Of a stretch of 64,000 nucleotides of DNA, positions 27,675 through 38,197 are shown in pieces. How positions within the stretch are numbered: position 1 is the first letter of the stretch; each line of letters starts with the position of its first letter. The notes under the pieces are model-generated. The model made no database searches. It worked only from the letters and a program-made list of their open reading frames with translations, and was not told the DNA's origin. The DNA is from Clavelina lepadiformis. Lineage: Eukaryota > Chordata > Ascidiacea > Aplousobranchia > Clavelinidae. The position numbers were made by a program, and so were the translations under genes. The stretch lies in the NCBI RefSeq assembly GCF_947623445.1, contig NC_135240.1:8308001-8372000 (forward strand). Reading direction: 5' to 3'.

Positions 27675-28634
27675 ATGAACTCAAAAGATAGCTTGACAAA
27701 ACATGTAAAAGAAATTTTCAAGTGCAAGGTTTGTGACAAAGATATTAAAAAAGATAATTACGCTGCTCACACTCGAACCCATACTGGGGAAAAACCATTC
27801 AAATGCGATCAATGTGGAAAATCTTTTACTCTAAAAAGCACCTTGAAAACTCATTTGAAAAGTCATTCTACGGAGAAACCTTTCACCTTCCAATTTTGTG
27901 AAAAATCATTTGCTTTAAAACGAACTTTAAAATCCCATATGAAAATACACACTGGGGAGAAGCAATATCCCTGTGCAGTTTGTGAAAGATTATTTGCAAC
28001 AACGACAACGAGGCAATCTCATATGAAAGTGCATACTGGTGAACGCTCACATAAATGTGAGCTTTGTGATAAATCATTTTCCCGAAAAGATACTTTGAAA
28101 AGTCATATGGTTGTTCACACCCGGGAAAAGCCATACTCATGTCAAATTTGTAACAAAAGATTCACTCATCGAAGCACAGTGATAACTCATATGAGAACTC
28201 ACACTGGTGAACGACCGTATTCATGTAATCTTTGTGAGAAAACTTTCATTCGATCGTCTCATCTAAGGACCCATCAGAAAATTCATACAACGGATTCAAA
28301 ATGTTTTACTTGTACAATCTGTGAAAAAACATTTCGTCAGCTCCGAAATCTAAATCACCATACAGACATGCACAATGGACAGAAGAATTACTCATGTGAT
28401 TTTTGTCAGAAGGCTTTTCGGGAATCAGGCCATTTATCCATCCACATTCGAACGCATACTGGCGAACATCCTTACTCTTGTCAACATTGTGATTATAAGG
28501 CAGCTAAAAATTCTACCTTAAAAAGGCACGTCAGAACTCAACACACAGGCGAGTGCCCTTATGTTTGCGATGTGTGTGACAAATCATATGCTCGGTCGGA
28601 TTGCTTAAAAGCTCATATGTGCAAAGAACATTAA
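27675..28634 (+). CDS. C2H2 zinc-finger protein P2 (11 fingers, finger 3 degenerate)
   Basis: Single open frame of 319 residues from ATG 27675, with the same domain layout as P1. In finger 3 the first zinc-binding Cys is replaced by Phe (TFQFC where the paralogues have TCQVC), so that finger probably cannot bind zinc and may split the array into fingers 1-2 and 4-11. All other ligands are present. AATAAA is at 28987-28992, displaced by an insertion in the 3' flank. The gene pairs head-to-head with M2. It differs from P1 and P3 at contact positions of fingers 4, 5, 7, 8 and 9. Confidence 0.9.
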   Translation: MNSKDSLTKHVKEIFKCKVCDKDIKKDNYAAHTRTHTGEKPFKCDQCGKSFTLKSTLKTHLKSHSTEKPFTFQFCEKSFALKRTLKSHMKIHTGEKQYPCAVCERLFATTTTRQSHMKVHTGERSHKCELCDKSFSRKDTLKSHMVVHTREKPYSCQICNKRFTHRSTVITHMRTHTGERPYSCNLCEKTFIRSSHLRTHQKIHTTDSKCFTCTICEKTFRQLRNLNHHTDMHNGQKNYSCDFCQKAFRESGHLSIHIRTHTGEHPYSCQHCDYKAAKNSTLKRHVRTQHTGECPYVCDVCDKSYARSDCLKAHMCKEH

Positions 28635-28754
28635 TACAAGTGTCCAAGAAAATAATTTGTCACTTTGTTATTTGAAGTTTAGTGTTTGTTAGTTGGAGAA
28701 CAATTTCCACTTGTTGTTCTGTTTTATTACGATTGCAAAACACATAGTTAGTGA

Positions 28755-28984
28755 ATGTAATTTTCTGTAAATATTGTTCAGTTGTTGGATGTTTTAGTTT
28801 TTAGACTTTTCGAAGATGATCGGTTTGTTTTATTAGCGTGATAACGCTACACAGTCTTACAGGTGACGGTTACCCACAATTATTCACAGTTAAAGGTGCG
28901 CCATCGTAAACGTGAAATTATGCCATTAAAATATTAATGTAATTTTCTGTAAGTATTGTTCAGTTGTTGGATGTTTTAGTTTTG
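28755..28984. repeat. Relocated 118-bp block between 48-bp direct repeats
   Basis: A block (about 28804-28921) matches 8708-8824 of unit A and 52520-52637 of unit C, where it lies more than 1 kb downstream of the P gene. Here it sits in the 3' flank of P2 between two copies of a ~48-bp P-gene flank (28755-28802 and 28938-28984). The original place (near 29800) is deleted in unit B. Confidence 0.7.
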
Positions 28985-31061
28985 CAAATAAATGTAGTAA
29001 TAAAATGTAATGTAATGTAAATGTAATGTTACGTAACGAATGATTCAACTGGGAGCCAATTGGCTCACTTAAGGAGGAATTCTTTATTCCTGAAAGGAAA
29101 TGTTTTCTAAGGAAGGATTGAGAAGTAAAAACTGTTAATGGAAAAGCCCGAAATTTGAGATAAGTAAATAAAAAAATTATTTTTAACGTTACTTGCGCTC
29201 AAAAGGTGGAGACTGTTTAGGCTGCTATAGCTATCCTTTTCAAATTGAACAGATGTTATCATGTTTCCTTTATAGCTGTAACTTCAGAAAGTTTGGTAGT
29301 TTTCAGCAATAACTCAAAAGTAAGCCTTCTGAGAAGTCATAATTGTGCCAATAAACAGCTCCTTGACTATTTTATTTGAAGTACGCCGCAGGTAAAAGTT
29401 AAACAAAAATTACCAAAATATTTACGAAATGATGATAGCATAAAACCAATCCATGTCTCGAAAACCCTATTGATGTGGTTAGATTTCCAACTCTGTGCTA
29501 AGTACGCCAAATTAGCTATGGTGGCAGAGCAAACACTTAGCCTACGCCATTTCCAACTACAAATATTTAGTTTAAAGTTATACCAAGATTTTGACCAAGA
29601 AAAGAAGAACGCAGAGAACTTCGATCCAAAGTGATACGCTTTTCTCCTCGAAATTTTCAGTTAATTTTCCAAATAAGGGTCAAAGTTTTCAACATAAAGT
29701 TGAATTCAAATTTGTTTTTAAATTCGTTTGGTAAATTGCTTTTTTTACTTTAAAAACCGATTGTCATTTTCGTGATTTTTGACAGGAAGAAAGTGATAGT
29801 GTGTCTGGTCAAAAGTTCCATTTTGAAACATTTTACTTACTGCTGTCCATATCCATACTGTGATTATATTTGCAGGCATATTGCATTCCTAGTCAAGTTG
29901 TTGAATTTGGACATATTTCAGAGACCACATGCGGAACAAAATTATTCAAAATGGTCGGAAAAGTTTCGGTGGTAAAACGTTGGTGTACGAAAACCATTAC
30001 AACACACATCACAGGTGAACCGTTTGCTGACAGTTTATTTAGAGAAAGCTACAGGCGCGGTGAAAAAATACCAACAACAATAATTAAGTAGGTAAGACAA
30101 ACTGGTAAAAGAAAAGACAATGGGAAATGGCATTCTGGAAAAAGCATAAACACAACGAGTTAATTATATGCTGGGTTTTGTATAATGCTGTTGTTACTGT
30201 TGTGGAATGTTTAGGTTAGAAGAGTTATAAGTTTATAACATTTGAAGTTAACATAAATACGTCCGGGTTTACAAATAAATGTTGCTGGCAAGGTAATCTA
30301 CGTAATCAATTAGTAATAGTAACAACAATATTTTTTGTTCTACGAGTGCCACCCAGTATACTATATAGTATATACACTCTTTTTTAATGACAAACTTATT
30401 GAGAAACTGTCAAGATCGCTTTAGAGAAAACGAAGCAATTTAAAGATGGCATCGGGCCGAGTAAAGTTTTGTTTGTTGGTATTTACACATCCTGCCATTC
30501 TCCAACGGGTGGGTTTTTACTGTAATAATTAATCACTATACTCTGTTGTAATATTGCTTCAGATATTTTATTTAGGGCATCGACAGACGCAAGTTTAATC
30601 TTTTGTTAAAACAAAACTCAGTCACACAGATGTTTCTTTATTGTGAAATCATAAATGTCGTTTCTTGCTTGCTCAAACGCATGTTTAATATCTTAAAAAC
30701 ACGTTTATAGACAGAAAACTTTCTATTGTAAAATTTAAAATATTATAGTTCTTGAGTATACATACAGAAAATTCTTCTTGTACTTTTTGTAAGTATATTA
30801 AAACAATGACGACTTCATCATTTTCTCGTAGCTCAAGCCAAAGACTGCTGTAAGAAATGAAATAACTGTTTTATTGCATGCCCAAAACATAAAAATTTAA
30901 TACAGATTGCAGTACTTGCCCAAATACTGTATAAATGGCATTGTCCTATATTACCAAATATTTCTTGACGAAATTTTCTGTTACGTTGACAAAAACGTAT
31001 ATAATCTAAGCGCGCGTTTAGCGCATCTAGCCCAAATAGCGATAACGCGTATATATACCTT
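28985..31061. other. Region between P2 and thyroglobulin-domain gene
   Basis: Matches the P1 flank up to about 30153, then jumps to sequence matching 13135 of unit A; this is the STK33 deletion junction. A further insert relative to unit A lies at about 30205-30520 (with GTATACACTC words). No gene is supported. Confidence 0.6.
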
Positions 31062-31696
31062 TCATTGGCAGGAAACTTTGCCCGTATCAATATCATAACG
31101 GCCGGGCAAACTATTTCCACGTGAATCGACGCACCAACAATCCCCGGTGAAGCCGTAGCACTGCTCGGGCATCCAACTCCCGTCGTCGGCACATTTCGGG
31201 AACCAAGGTCCATCCTGTATTCCCGGATTATTTTTCACAAATTTTTCAGACTGGCGATAGACATCCAAGCAGCACTCAAGCGGGCCGTCGTCGTAGGTCA
31301 TCGTGTCAGGGAGTACAGATCCATCGGGCTTGCTGCACCAACAGGCCCCGGTAAAAGAAAGGCACTGCTTCGGGAGGAATTTACCATCCTGGTCACACTG
31401 TGGGCGCTCTGGACCATCCATAATACGCGGATTTTTCTTCATAAGTCTTTCTTCAATCAATCGCGTCATTGTTTCACAAGGTTTCAAATCATCTAAGAAA
31501 CAAGTTTGGAAACTTTGTAGAGATTTGCTTTCTTAAACGTGGAATGAAATGGTGAGAATACTAAAATTACAACGCTTTCCATTTACTGGGATGCGCTGCG
31601 TATGGCAAACATGTCACATTATTATCACTTAGCACCTTCTGCAGTTCCAAGCTTCGCCATGCAGCAGAGCACCGATAATATTATCAAGGCGTGCAT
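31062..31696 (-). CDS. Secreted protein with two thyroglobulin type-1 domains (copy B)
   Basis: Two exons: 31636-31696 and 31062-31492. The 163-residue product keeps all twelve domain cysteines and the signal peptide (MHALIILSVLCC). It differs from copy A at a few sites such as Phe to Leu in the first domain and Phe to Tyr near the end. The donor used in copy A (GGTGGTAAGT) reads GGTGCTAAGT here, so that GT is lost. A GT three bases upstream (GTGCTA) keeps the frame and would remove one Gly. Splicing efficiency may be reduced. Confidence 0.83.
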
Positions 31697-31980
31697 TTTA
31701 CTTCACAAGTTTTCCTTTACGTCTAACCGTCCAATATATCCTGCAAAAGAAATTTTAAAGGTTTATGCAAATGCGCTGTCTGAAAGCGTTAATTATGTTG
31801 CGACTGCTGTAATGCGAACAGTACATAGCTGCATGGAAATATATACTGCGAATTAAAAGCCACGTAATTCATATCCGCTACATAGTTGTATAGACAACCA
31901 ATTATTTCAGCCACTGGAAATGTCACAGTGAGGAAACAAAAGTAAAGATTAACTGATGTGATGCAAATGCTGCATATTGT

Positions 31981-31994
31981 GTTTCCATGGTAAC
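31981..31994. promoter_or_regulatory. Candidate RFX X-box
   Basis: GTTTCCATGGTAAC, 285 bp upstream of the ATG of copy B. Identical to the motif at the same place in unit A, although neighbouring bases have changed. Confidence 0.4.
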
Positions 31995-34593
31995 AAGCGT
32001 TCAAATGCTACAGCATATCCTTGAATGCTACCAGGAGGTGGGCTGAAAGTAAAGTAAAGTATAACGTCAGCAAAGATAGCAGTAGTCAGCAAAAAAGTAC
32101 CGACAGTACCGGTCTTCTGATTGTTTCAAAACTGTAGTTCGGTACTTTGTCGGTGCTCTGTATTCTATCGATACTTTATGTAATGCAAATCCTTCATCAA
32201 GGGCGTTTCTTGCCTATATGGCCCCGCTGCAAGTCACCCCAGGTCAAAACATAAGTGACGTGGCCTCACTCTTTGCGACTTTATTTGACATTTATAAATT
32301 AAAAGAGAAAAGCAAACGTTAAAATCGACATTAGGGTTTAATTAAAATAAACTTTTGAAAAACATACTTCTCAAACTTTAAAGTAATCACAGTAAATACG
32401 CGTACTGAGGAACGACTATAGAATTTTTTGAAAAAAGTAATTCGGTTACAGGGATTCGGTACTACATGCAGTCTCGCGGTATTGGCCAATCCTAAATGCT
32501 GATAATATTGCAATAAGTTCATACAGGTTTGAATCAACAAGAAGATTAATCATTCCTGATTGAAAAGAAGCGTATTGAATTCCCATTAATAATTAGCTGC
32601 AAATCATCAGCACTTGTCGTGGAATAATTGTAAAACACGGAAGAATTTGTCATTTATTACATTTTCAATCGACATGCAGTGTTGAAAAATTGAGCAAATG
32701 TTTGCAGTTTGCAACATTTTTTTCTCACTTGTTTCGGTAATCTGCGTGGTGCTATTTTACAATGTGATTTACGACAAACCTGTAGTAAAATTTGCTTTGG
32801 TTCTTGGTCGTCGTTCATCAAGGAACGTTGCGTTTATTGCTTTGGCTTCTGGCAATTCTCACCTTTAGTTTCGTAAAAACGTTTTCACTGCACTTAAATA
32901 TGTATTTTCATTTGTCATCACTTTATTTGTGTCGTATTGTTTTACACATTGTTTTATCGAGGTATTTATTTATCGGTCGAAGTTTTATTTGTGCTGTGTT
33001 ATTTTGTCACTCTTTCCGTTTTCTTGACCTTAAGGCGTTATTTCCCCCCTGCTAGTCCATAGTGATTTCGTGTTTCGCGGAGTGGCGTAATAATTGCAGA
33101 GCGCATGATGAGGTTTTGTTTGAGCTACAGGTAATCCTAGACTTGGCCGGCTGTGGGACAGTGTATTAGTTGTTTTATATTTTGACTCAGAAATAAGTAT
33201 TTTTAGTGAACCCACTACTAGTTTTGATTCGGTTTGTGTGTTGCTGCCTTCCAATATATGAAACGTCCGGACAGTTTGTGTGAGACCCTTAATTGTGGCC
33301 TCAATTGAGTCATCTCGGTTGGTGCTGCAGCCGTTATCTCTAGGACCTGACAATAGCTGACAAACTGTCACACCAACTATTGTACGTAAAATATGAGAAA
33401 TCATTTCAAGGCATTAAAACAATTTCGTTCTTCACACAATTTTTCGGCGCACCCTGGCTACACTTGAAAGTAATAACTTATAAGTAACTAAAAAGTCTAT
33501 AAACAAATATAGCGGAAAGTGACGAAATAATGGTGTTACGAACAAAGTTTTTGGTGGACTGGTAGTTGATTTTATGAAATCATTGCGTAGTCTAAATGAC
33601 CGTAAACAGTCAAGTGACGTTGGTGTAATGTTGTGAGTACAGACTAAAGCTTTTCAATATAATCACGTTGTAAAATTTAAAAAGTTGTTTGCGACCGAAA
33701 GTAAAAATATCACCGTCAACTACCATTTTTCTACCCTTGCAATAATGTACATTGGTATACTGCGCGATAGGTTAGACATGAACGGGATAATCTCTAGTTG
33801 AACAAATTGACAGTAGACTTAAACCGTTATACGGTGTCCTTCGTAGGAGACAAGGAAGTCTATAGGGCGCTAGGCTAATATGCTATAAGCTATAGTTGGA
33901 AAATAGCCTTGACCAACATCGACCTTCAAAGGGAATATAATGTGTAGGATATAGCCACGTATTTCACACGGTACAATAACTGCGCAGACAAAAACTATGT
34001 ATTATTTTAGTTACTGAGAATGTTAACATGAGGAAACCATGGTTTGATTCAGATTAACAGTTTTCTTCCGGCGCATTGGATTAACTTGCTCAAATTGAAG
34101 ATTACTAATGGATGCGCAGCTGTGACGCAAATCAAGCATAATGTGTTTCCATAGTAACAGGTGTTGCAATAACTATAGCATATTGTTGAATGGTGCAAAA
34201 ACTGTAATAACTTCATACAGGTTTGAATCAACAAGAAGATTAATCATTCCTGGTTAAAAAGAAGCGTATTGAGTTCCCATTAATAATTAGCTGTAAATCA
34301 TCAGCACTTGTCGTGGAATAATTGTAAAACACCGAAGAATTTGTCATTTGTTACATTTTCAATCGACATGCAGTGTTGAAAAATTGAGCAAACGTTTGCA
34401 GTTGGCAACATTTTTTTTCTCACTTCCTTCAGTAATCTGCGTGATGATATTTTGCAGTATGACATAGCTGTGATGAAATTTGCTTTGGCTCTTGGTCGTT
34501 CATCAAGGAACCCTCCCTGAAAAGAGCAGGCCAAGTGACACAGCTTTATTTGCTAACCGCATTCAATAGTGCGAGCGTTTGCAATTGGTCATT
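31995..34593. other. Spacer with internal duplication in unit B
   Basis: Up to about 33640 it matches unit A with an ~800-bp deletion. The stretch 33640-34807 is extra compared with unit A. Part of it (about 34200-34510) repeats 32510-32810, including the word GTTTGAATCAACAAGAAGAT, and part repeats the promoter side of the thyroglobulin-domain gene. No gene besides the relic that follows. Confidence 0.55.
34145..34158. promoter_or_regulatory. Diverged X-box-like motif
   Basis: GTTTCCATAGTAAC in a context that resembles the promoter of the thyroglobulin-domain genes (a nearby TGTGACGCAAAT word), but no such gene follows. Probably a leftover of an older duplicate. Confidence 0.3.
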
Positions 34594-34800
34594 ATGTCAG
34601 ATATTTCGACGAAACATGCCGAAAAATGTTTAAAAGAAGAAACTTTCAAATGCAAGTTTTGTGACAAAGATGTTAAAAAAGATGATCAAGCAGCTCAAAA
34701 TAGAATGCATACCGGGTAAAAACCATACAACTGCGGTCAATGTGGAAAATATTTTACTCAAAAAATCAATTTAATGCAAATGCTAACTTGCAGTAAGTAT
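34594..34800 (+). pseudogene. C2H2 zinc-finger relic
   Basis: From ATG 34594 the frame reads a short leader and then KCKFCDKDVKKDDQAAQ, matching finger 1 of the M and P genes, then MHTG, a stop codon, and KPYNCGQCGKYFTQ, matching finger 2. The finger-1 histidine is Gln here. Homology ends after finger 2. It is more diverged than any other copy, so it marks an older duplication. It is in the plus orientation. Confidence 0.8.
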
Positions 34801-34978
34801 AGTTTAGTCGTGACGGTTGTTGAATAGTCCGATACCGTGAAATGCGGGAAAAACAAAAATGTATTTCCAGTTCTTGTACTGTCCTCTATGACATTTTTAA
34901 GCTGAAAATAAACATTACCTGCTACCAATCACTTTCGTATGGAGACGTATATCATCCCAAACGCGATCTAGCTATAGT

Positions 34979-35345
34979 AGGGTTACCATATTTTCGTGGC
35001 TTAAAATCAGGACACTCTTTAGCGCCCACTAGCGGTTTTTAAAATGAGGTAAGAACACATTGTCTGTATGTGTGAAACTGAGAAGAATGTTCCCGGTTTG
35101 CAAACTAAACACTCTGCTTCTCATTCATTTCTACCCTTTCTGATGCATGGATGTTTTGCTTGCATTTCATCCGTGAATTTACATTTTCGCTTAGCTATAT
35201 TCTACAGTAAAACAATAACAAAATTAAATTTTAGCACTTAACATATTCGGCTCGCATCTTCAACTAGAACAGGGGTTCTAAAACTTATGGAGAGGCGCCC
35301 CAAGTCCGGACATGTCCGGGGAAATCCGGACGTATGGCAACCCTA
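34979..35345. mobile_element. AGGGTT-family element (367 bp), inverted orientation
   Basis: Left end AGGGTTACCATATTTTCGTGG, right end CGGACGTATGGCAACCCT, flanked by AGCTATAGT (34970-34978) and AGCTACAGT (35346-35354), a 9-bp duplication with one mismatch. Unit A has the empty site near 17272. It carries the start of another hAT-like end (CAGGGGTTCT) near 35270. Confidence 0.85.
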
Positions 35346-35354
35346 AGCTACAGT

Positions 35355-36476
35355 AGCTTTGAGCACATGTGGTAGAAGTGATATACCACCATTAACATAT
35401 TTAATACAAACTCAGTTACCAAGCATATCGTTTTCACGTAGTGTAGTCAAAAACGCCATAAAATTCGTCATAATTGAAGACCTGATTTATGATGCAATTT
35501 TGGTAATAACTGCTTAACACAATTATCAAAAAATATTTTTCCAAGGTATTTACTAGCTATTGGTTGTTAACTATAAACTCTTTGATTTAAGGTCAACTAG
35601 TTTTTGAACTTGCTCGTAAAGAAGCTATAGTTAAGAAGGAGTTACAGTTATAAGTTGAGAAAAATATTGCACGAAAGTCTGAGACTACAGTAATGGGCGT
35701 AACTTGAAACTTTTCTGCATGATAACTTCAACATAAAAGTATATTCCAACAACTATTTTCACAAACGTTAACATGTAGTATACCCAAATTTTGTAAGATT
35801 AATAAAGCAACTTGCCAATGGTCAATGTAAGACAGTAAAATTGTATTTCTCCACTTTCCCCAGATAACTAAGCACGGAAAACTTTCATGAAACAAGTTGA
35901 ATATTCTAATGATGACGTTATTATTGGTTTTTACAGTTTTCAACTCCGTAATAAGTAATAACTAACACAAACGACATTTTCAAGGCAAGCAAACATTTAT
36001 GTTAACATGATAGAAAGGAACGTGCACAATTTCCATGTTGCAAGTTTATTTGCAAATTGTGGTACAATGTTGATTTCATTGTCATTATTGCAATGAATTT
36101 TCAACTTCAAACAACTACATTTTACCAACTACAACCATTTATTCACTAGCACCGACATTAAGGCAAAATATCGTCATTAGCTTTGTCCTTGACCCCTTTC
36201 GTCATTTGACTGACGATGATGTTGGAGACAAGTTCATGTTATTACACGGTTGCAGTGAATACGCACAAGTCCAACCATGAACGAAGCAAGTTACATGTGC
36301 GGAAAACCTTATGTAAAAGCAGTCTGGGTATAAGTACAATTAATTAGCCTACTATGCACTATAGACATTTAACGACAATCGTAATAAAACAGAGCAACAA
36401 GTGGCAATTGTTCTCCAACATACAAACACTAAAGTTCAAATAGCAAAGTGACAAATTGATTTCTTGAACACTTGTA
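35355..36476. other. Spacer and 3' flank of M3
   Basis: Collinear with 17275-18434 of unit A. Nothing coding recognised. Confidence 0.55.
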
Positions 36477-37545
36477 TTAATGTTCTTTGTACATGTGAGC
36501 TTTTAAGTAATCCAACCGAGCATATGATTTGTCACACACATGGCAAACATAAGGACACTCGCCTGTGTGTTGAGTTCTGATGTGACTTTTTAAGGTAGAA
36601 CTTGTAGCTGCCTTATAATCACAATGTTGACAAGAGTAAGGACGTTCGCCAGTATGCGTTCGAATGTGGATTGGATAAATGGCCTGATTCCGAAAAAGAC
36701 TTCTGACAAAAATCACATGAGTAATTCTTCTGTCCATTGTGCATGTTTGTATGTTTATTCAGATATCGGAGCTGACGAAATGTTTTTGCACATATTGTAC
36801 AAGTAAAACATTTTTAATCCGTTGTATGAATTTTCTGATGGGTCTTTAGATGAGTCGATCGAGTGAAAGTTTTCTCACAAAGATTACATGAATACGGTCG
36901 TTCACCAGTGTGAGTTCTCATATGAGTTATCACTGTGCTTCGATGAGCGAACCCTTTGTTACAAATTTGACATGAGTATGGCTTTTCCCGGGTGTGAACA
37001 ACCATATGACTTTTCAAACTAGTTTTTCGGGAAAATGATTTATCACAAAGTTCACATTTATGTGAGCGTTCACCGGTATGCACTTTCATATGAGATTGCC
37101 TCGTTCCCGTTCCTGCAAATAATCTTTCACAGACTTCACAGGGATATTGCTTCTCTCCAGTGTGTGTTTTCATATGGGATTTTAAAGTTTGTTTTAAAGC
37201 AAACGATTTCTCACAAACTTGGCAGGTGAAAGGTTTCTCCGTAGAATGACTTTTCAAATGAGTTTTCAAGTGGCTTTTTAGAGTAAAAGATTTTCCACAT
37301 TGATCACATTTGTATGGTTTTTCCCCGGTATGGATACGATTATGAGCTGCGTAATTATTTTTTTTAATATCTTTGTCACAAACCTTGCACTTGAAAGTTT
37401 CTTTTACATGTCTTTTAACATGTTTTTTCGAAGTTTCTTTTGAAGTGTTTGCTTTGTTGCAAATGAAACTTTGATACTTTTTTTCACCCAAAGAACAATT
37501 CTGATTTTGGGACGAGGCTGTGGCCATTTTGTTTTCTTCATTCAT
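36477..37545 (-). pseudogene. C2H2 zinc-finger gene M3, broken after finger 7
   Basis: Homologous to M2 and the P genes. From ATG 37543-37545 the frame runs through fingers 1-7, then meets TAA at 36814-36816 (TCA Ser in the paralogues). In finger 9 there is also a one-base insertion near 36672 (AATCCAC for AATCAC), after which the last fingers continue in a shifted frame to 36477. A 243-residue, seven-finger protein could still be made. The frame is open upstream to another ATG at 37780-37782, giving up to 79 extra N-terminal residues not open in units A and B. A 12-bp duplication (KHVKRHVK) precedes finger 1. Confidence 0.88.
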
Positions 37546-38197
37546 TTTATATTTGACTCTTTTAGCTGGGTCAGAAAATGCGTTGAAAATTTCTCCTGGT
37601 TCGTCAATGCGTTGAGCAATAGTTATAAAATCTCTCAGGAAACTTCCCCTTTTGTGAAAAGTACCGCTTAAACCACAAAATGAAAACAAAACAATTGAGT
37701 TATTATACTTGATTATATTTGACACGGCATCCTCGCTGTGGTCATGCAAACACTTCGTAAAACCAAGATATTTTAACAACATGTTTCAACGACCAATGAT
37801 AAGAATGATAAAAATTTCGAATTGCTTTTACTGGAAACATAGCAAAATTTTGAGAAAAAAAATGTGCCATTACACTCTAACGAGGCTATTGAATAAATAA
37901 ATAATGAAATTATTAAATTATGTGAAATTTCTTTACATAAGAATTCAATTTATATGTAACTATAGGTAGCACGTAACCATCTGCATTTGTTAATAACTAA
38001 GTGAAACAACTGCATAGGAAACTACAAGGCGGCATGTAAGCATAATATTCATTTTATCGATAAGCGACTGAATACGCCTACATTTTAAGTCATCGGACAG
38101 ATAGCTCAAACTCACTGGAAATAGGTAACCAGCAAGAAACCGCAAACCAACACCAAGAGGTAACTGAGTCATGCAATGTTTTTTTCGCGACCTTAAT

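Larger units (their letters stand above)
18435..36476. repeat. Segmental duplication unit B
   Basis: Middle unit. Order: M2 zinc finger (minus, broken), spacer with several intact transposons, P2 zinc finger (plus), no STK33, thyroglobulin type-1 gene (minus), zinc-finger relic (34594-34800). A junction near 30153 joins sequence matching about 9245 of unit A to sequence matching about 13135, removing some 3.9 kb that includes STK33. It is the only unit that keeps the nested hAT cluster whole. Confidence 0.9.
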
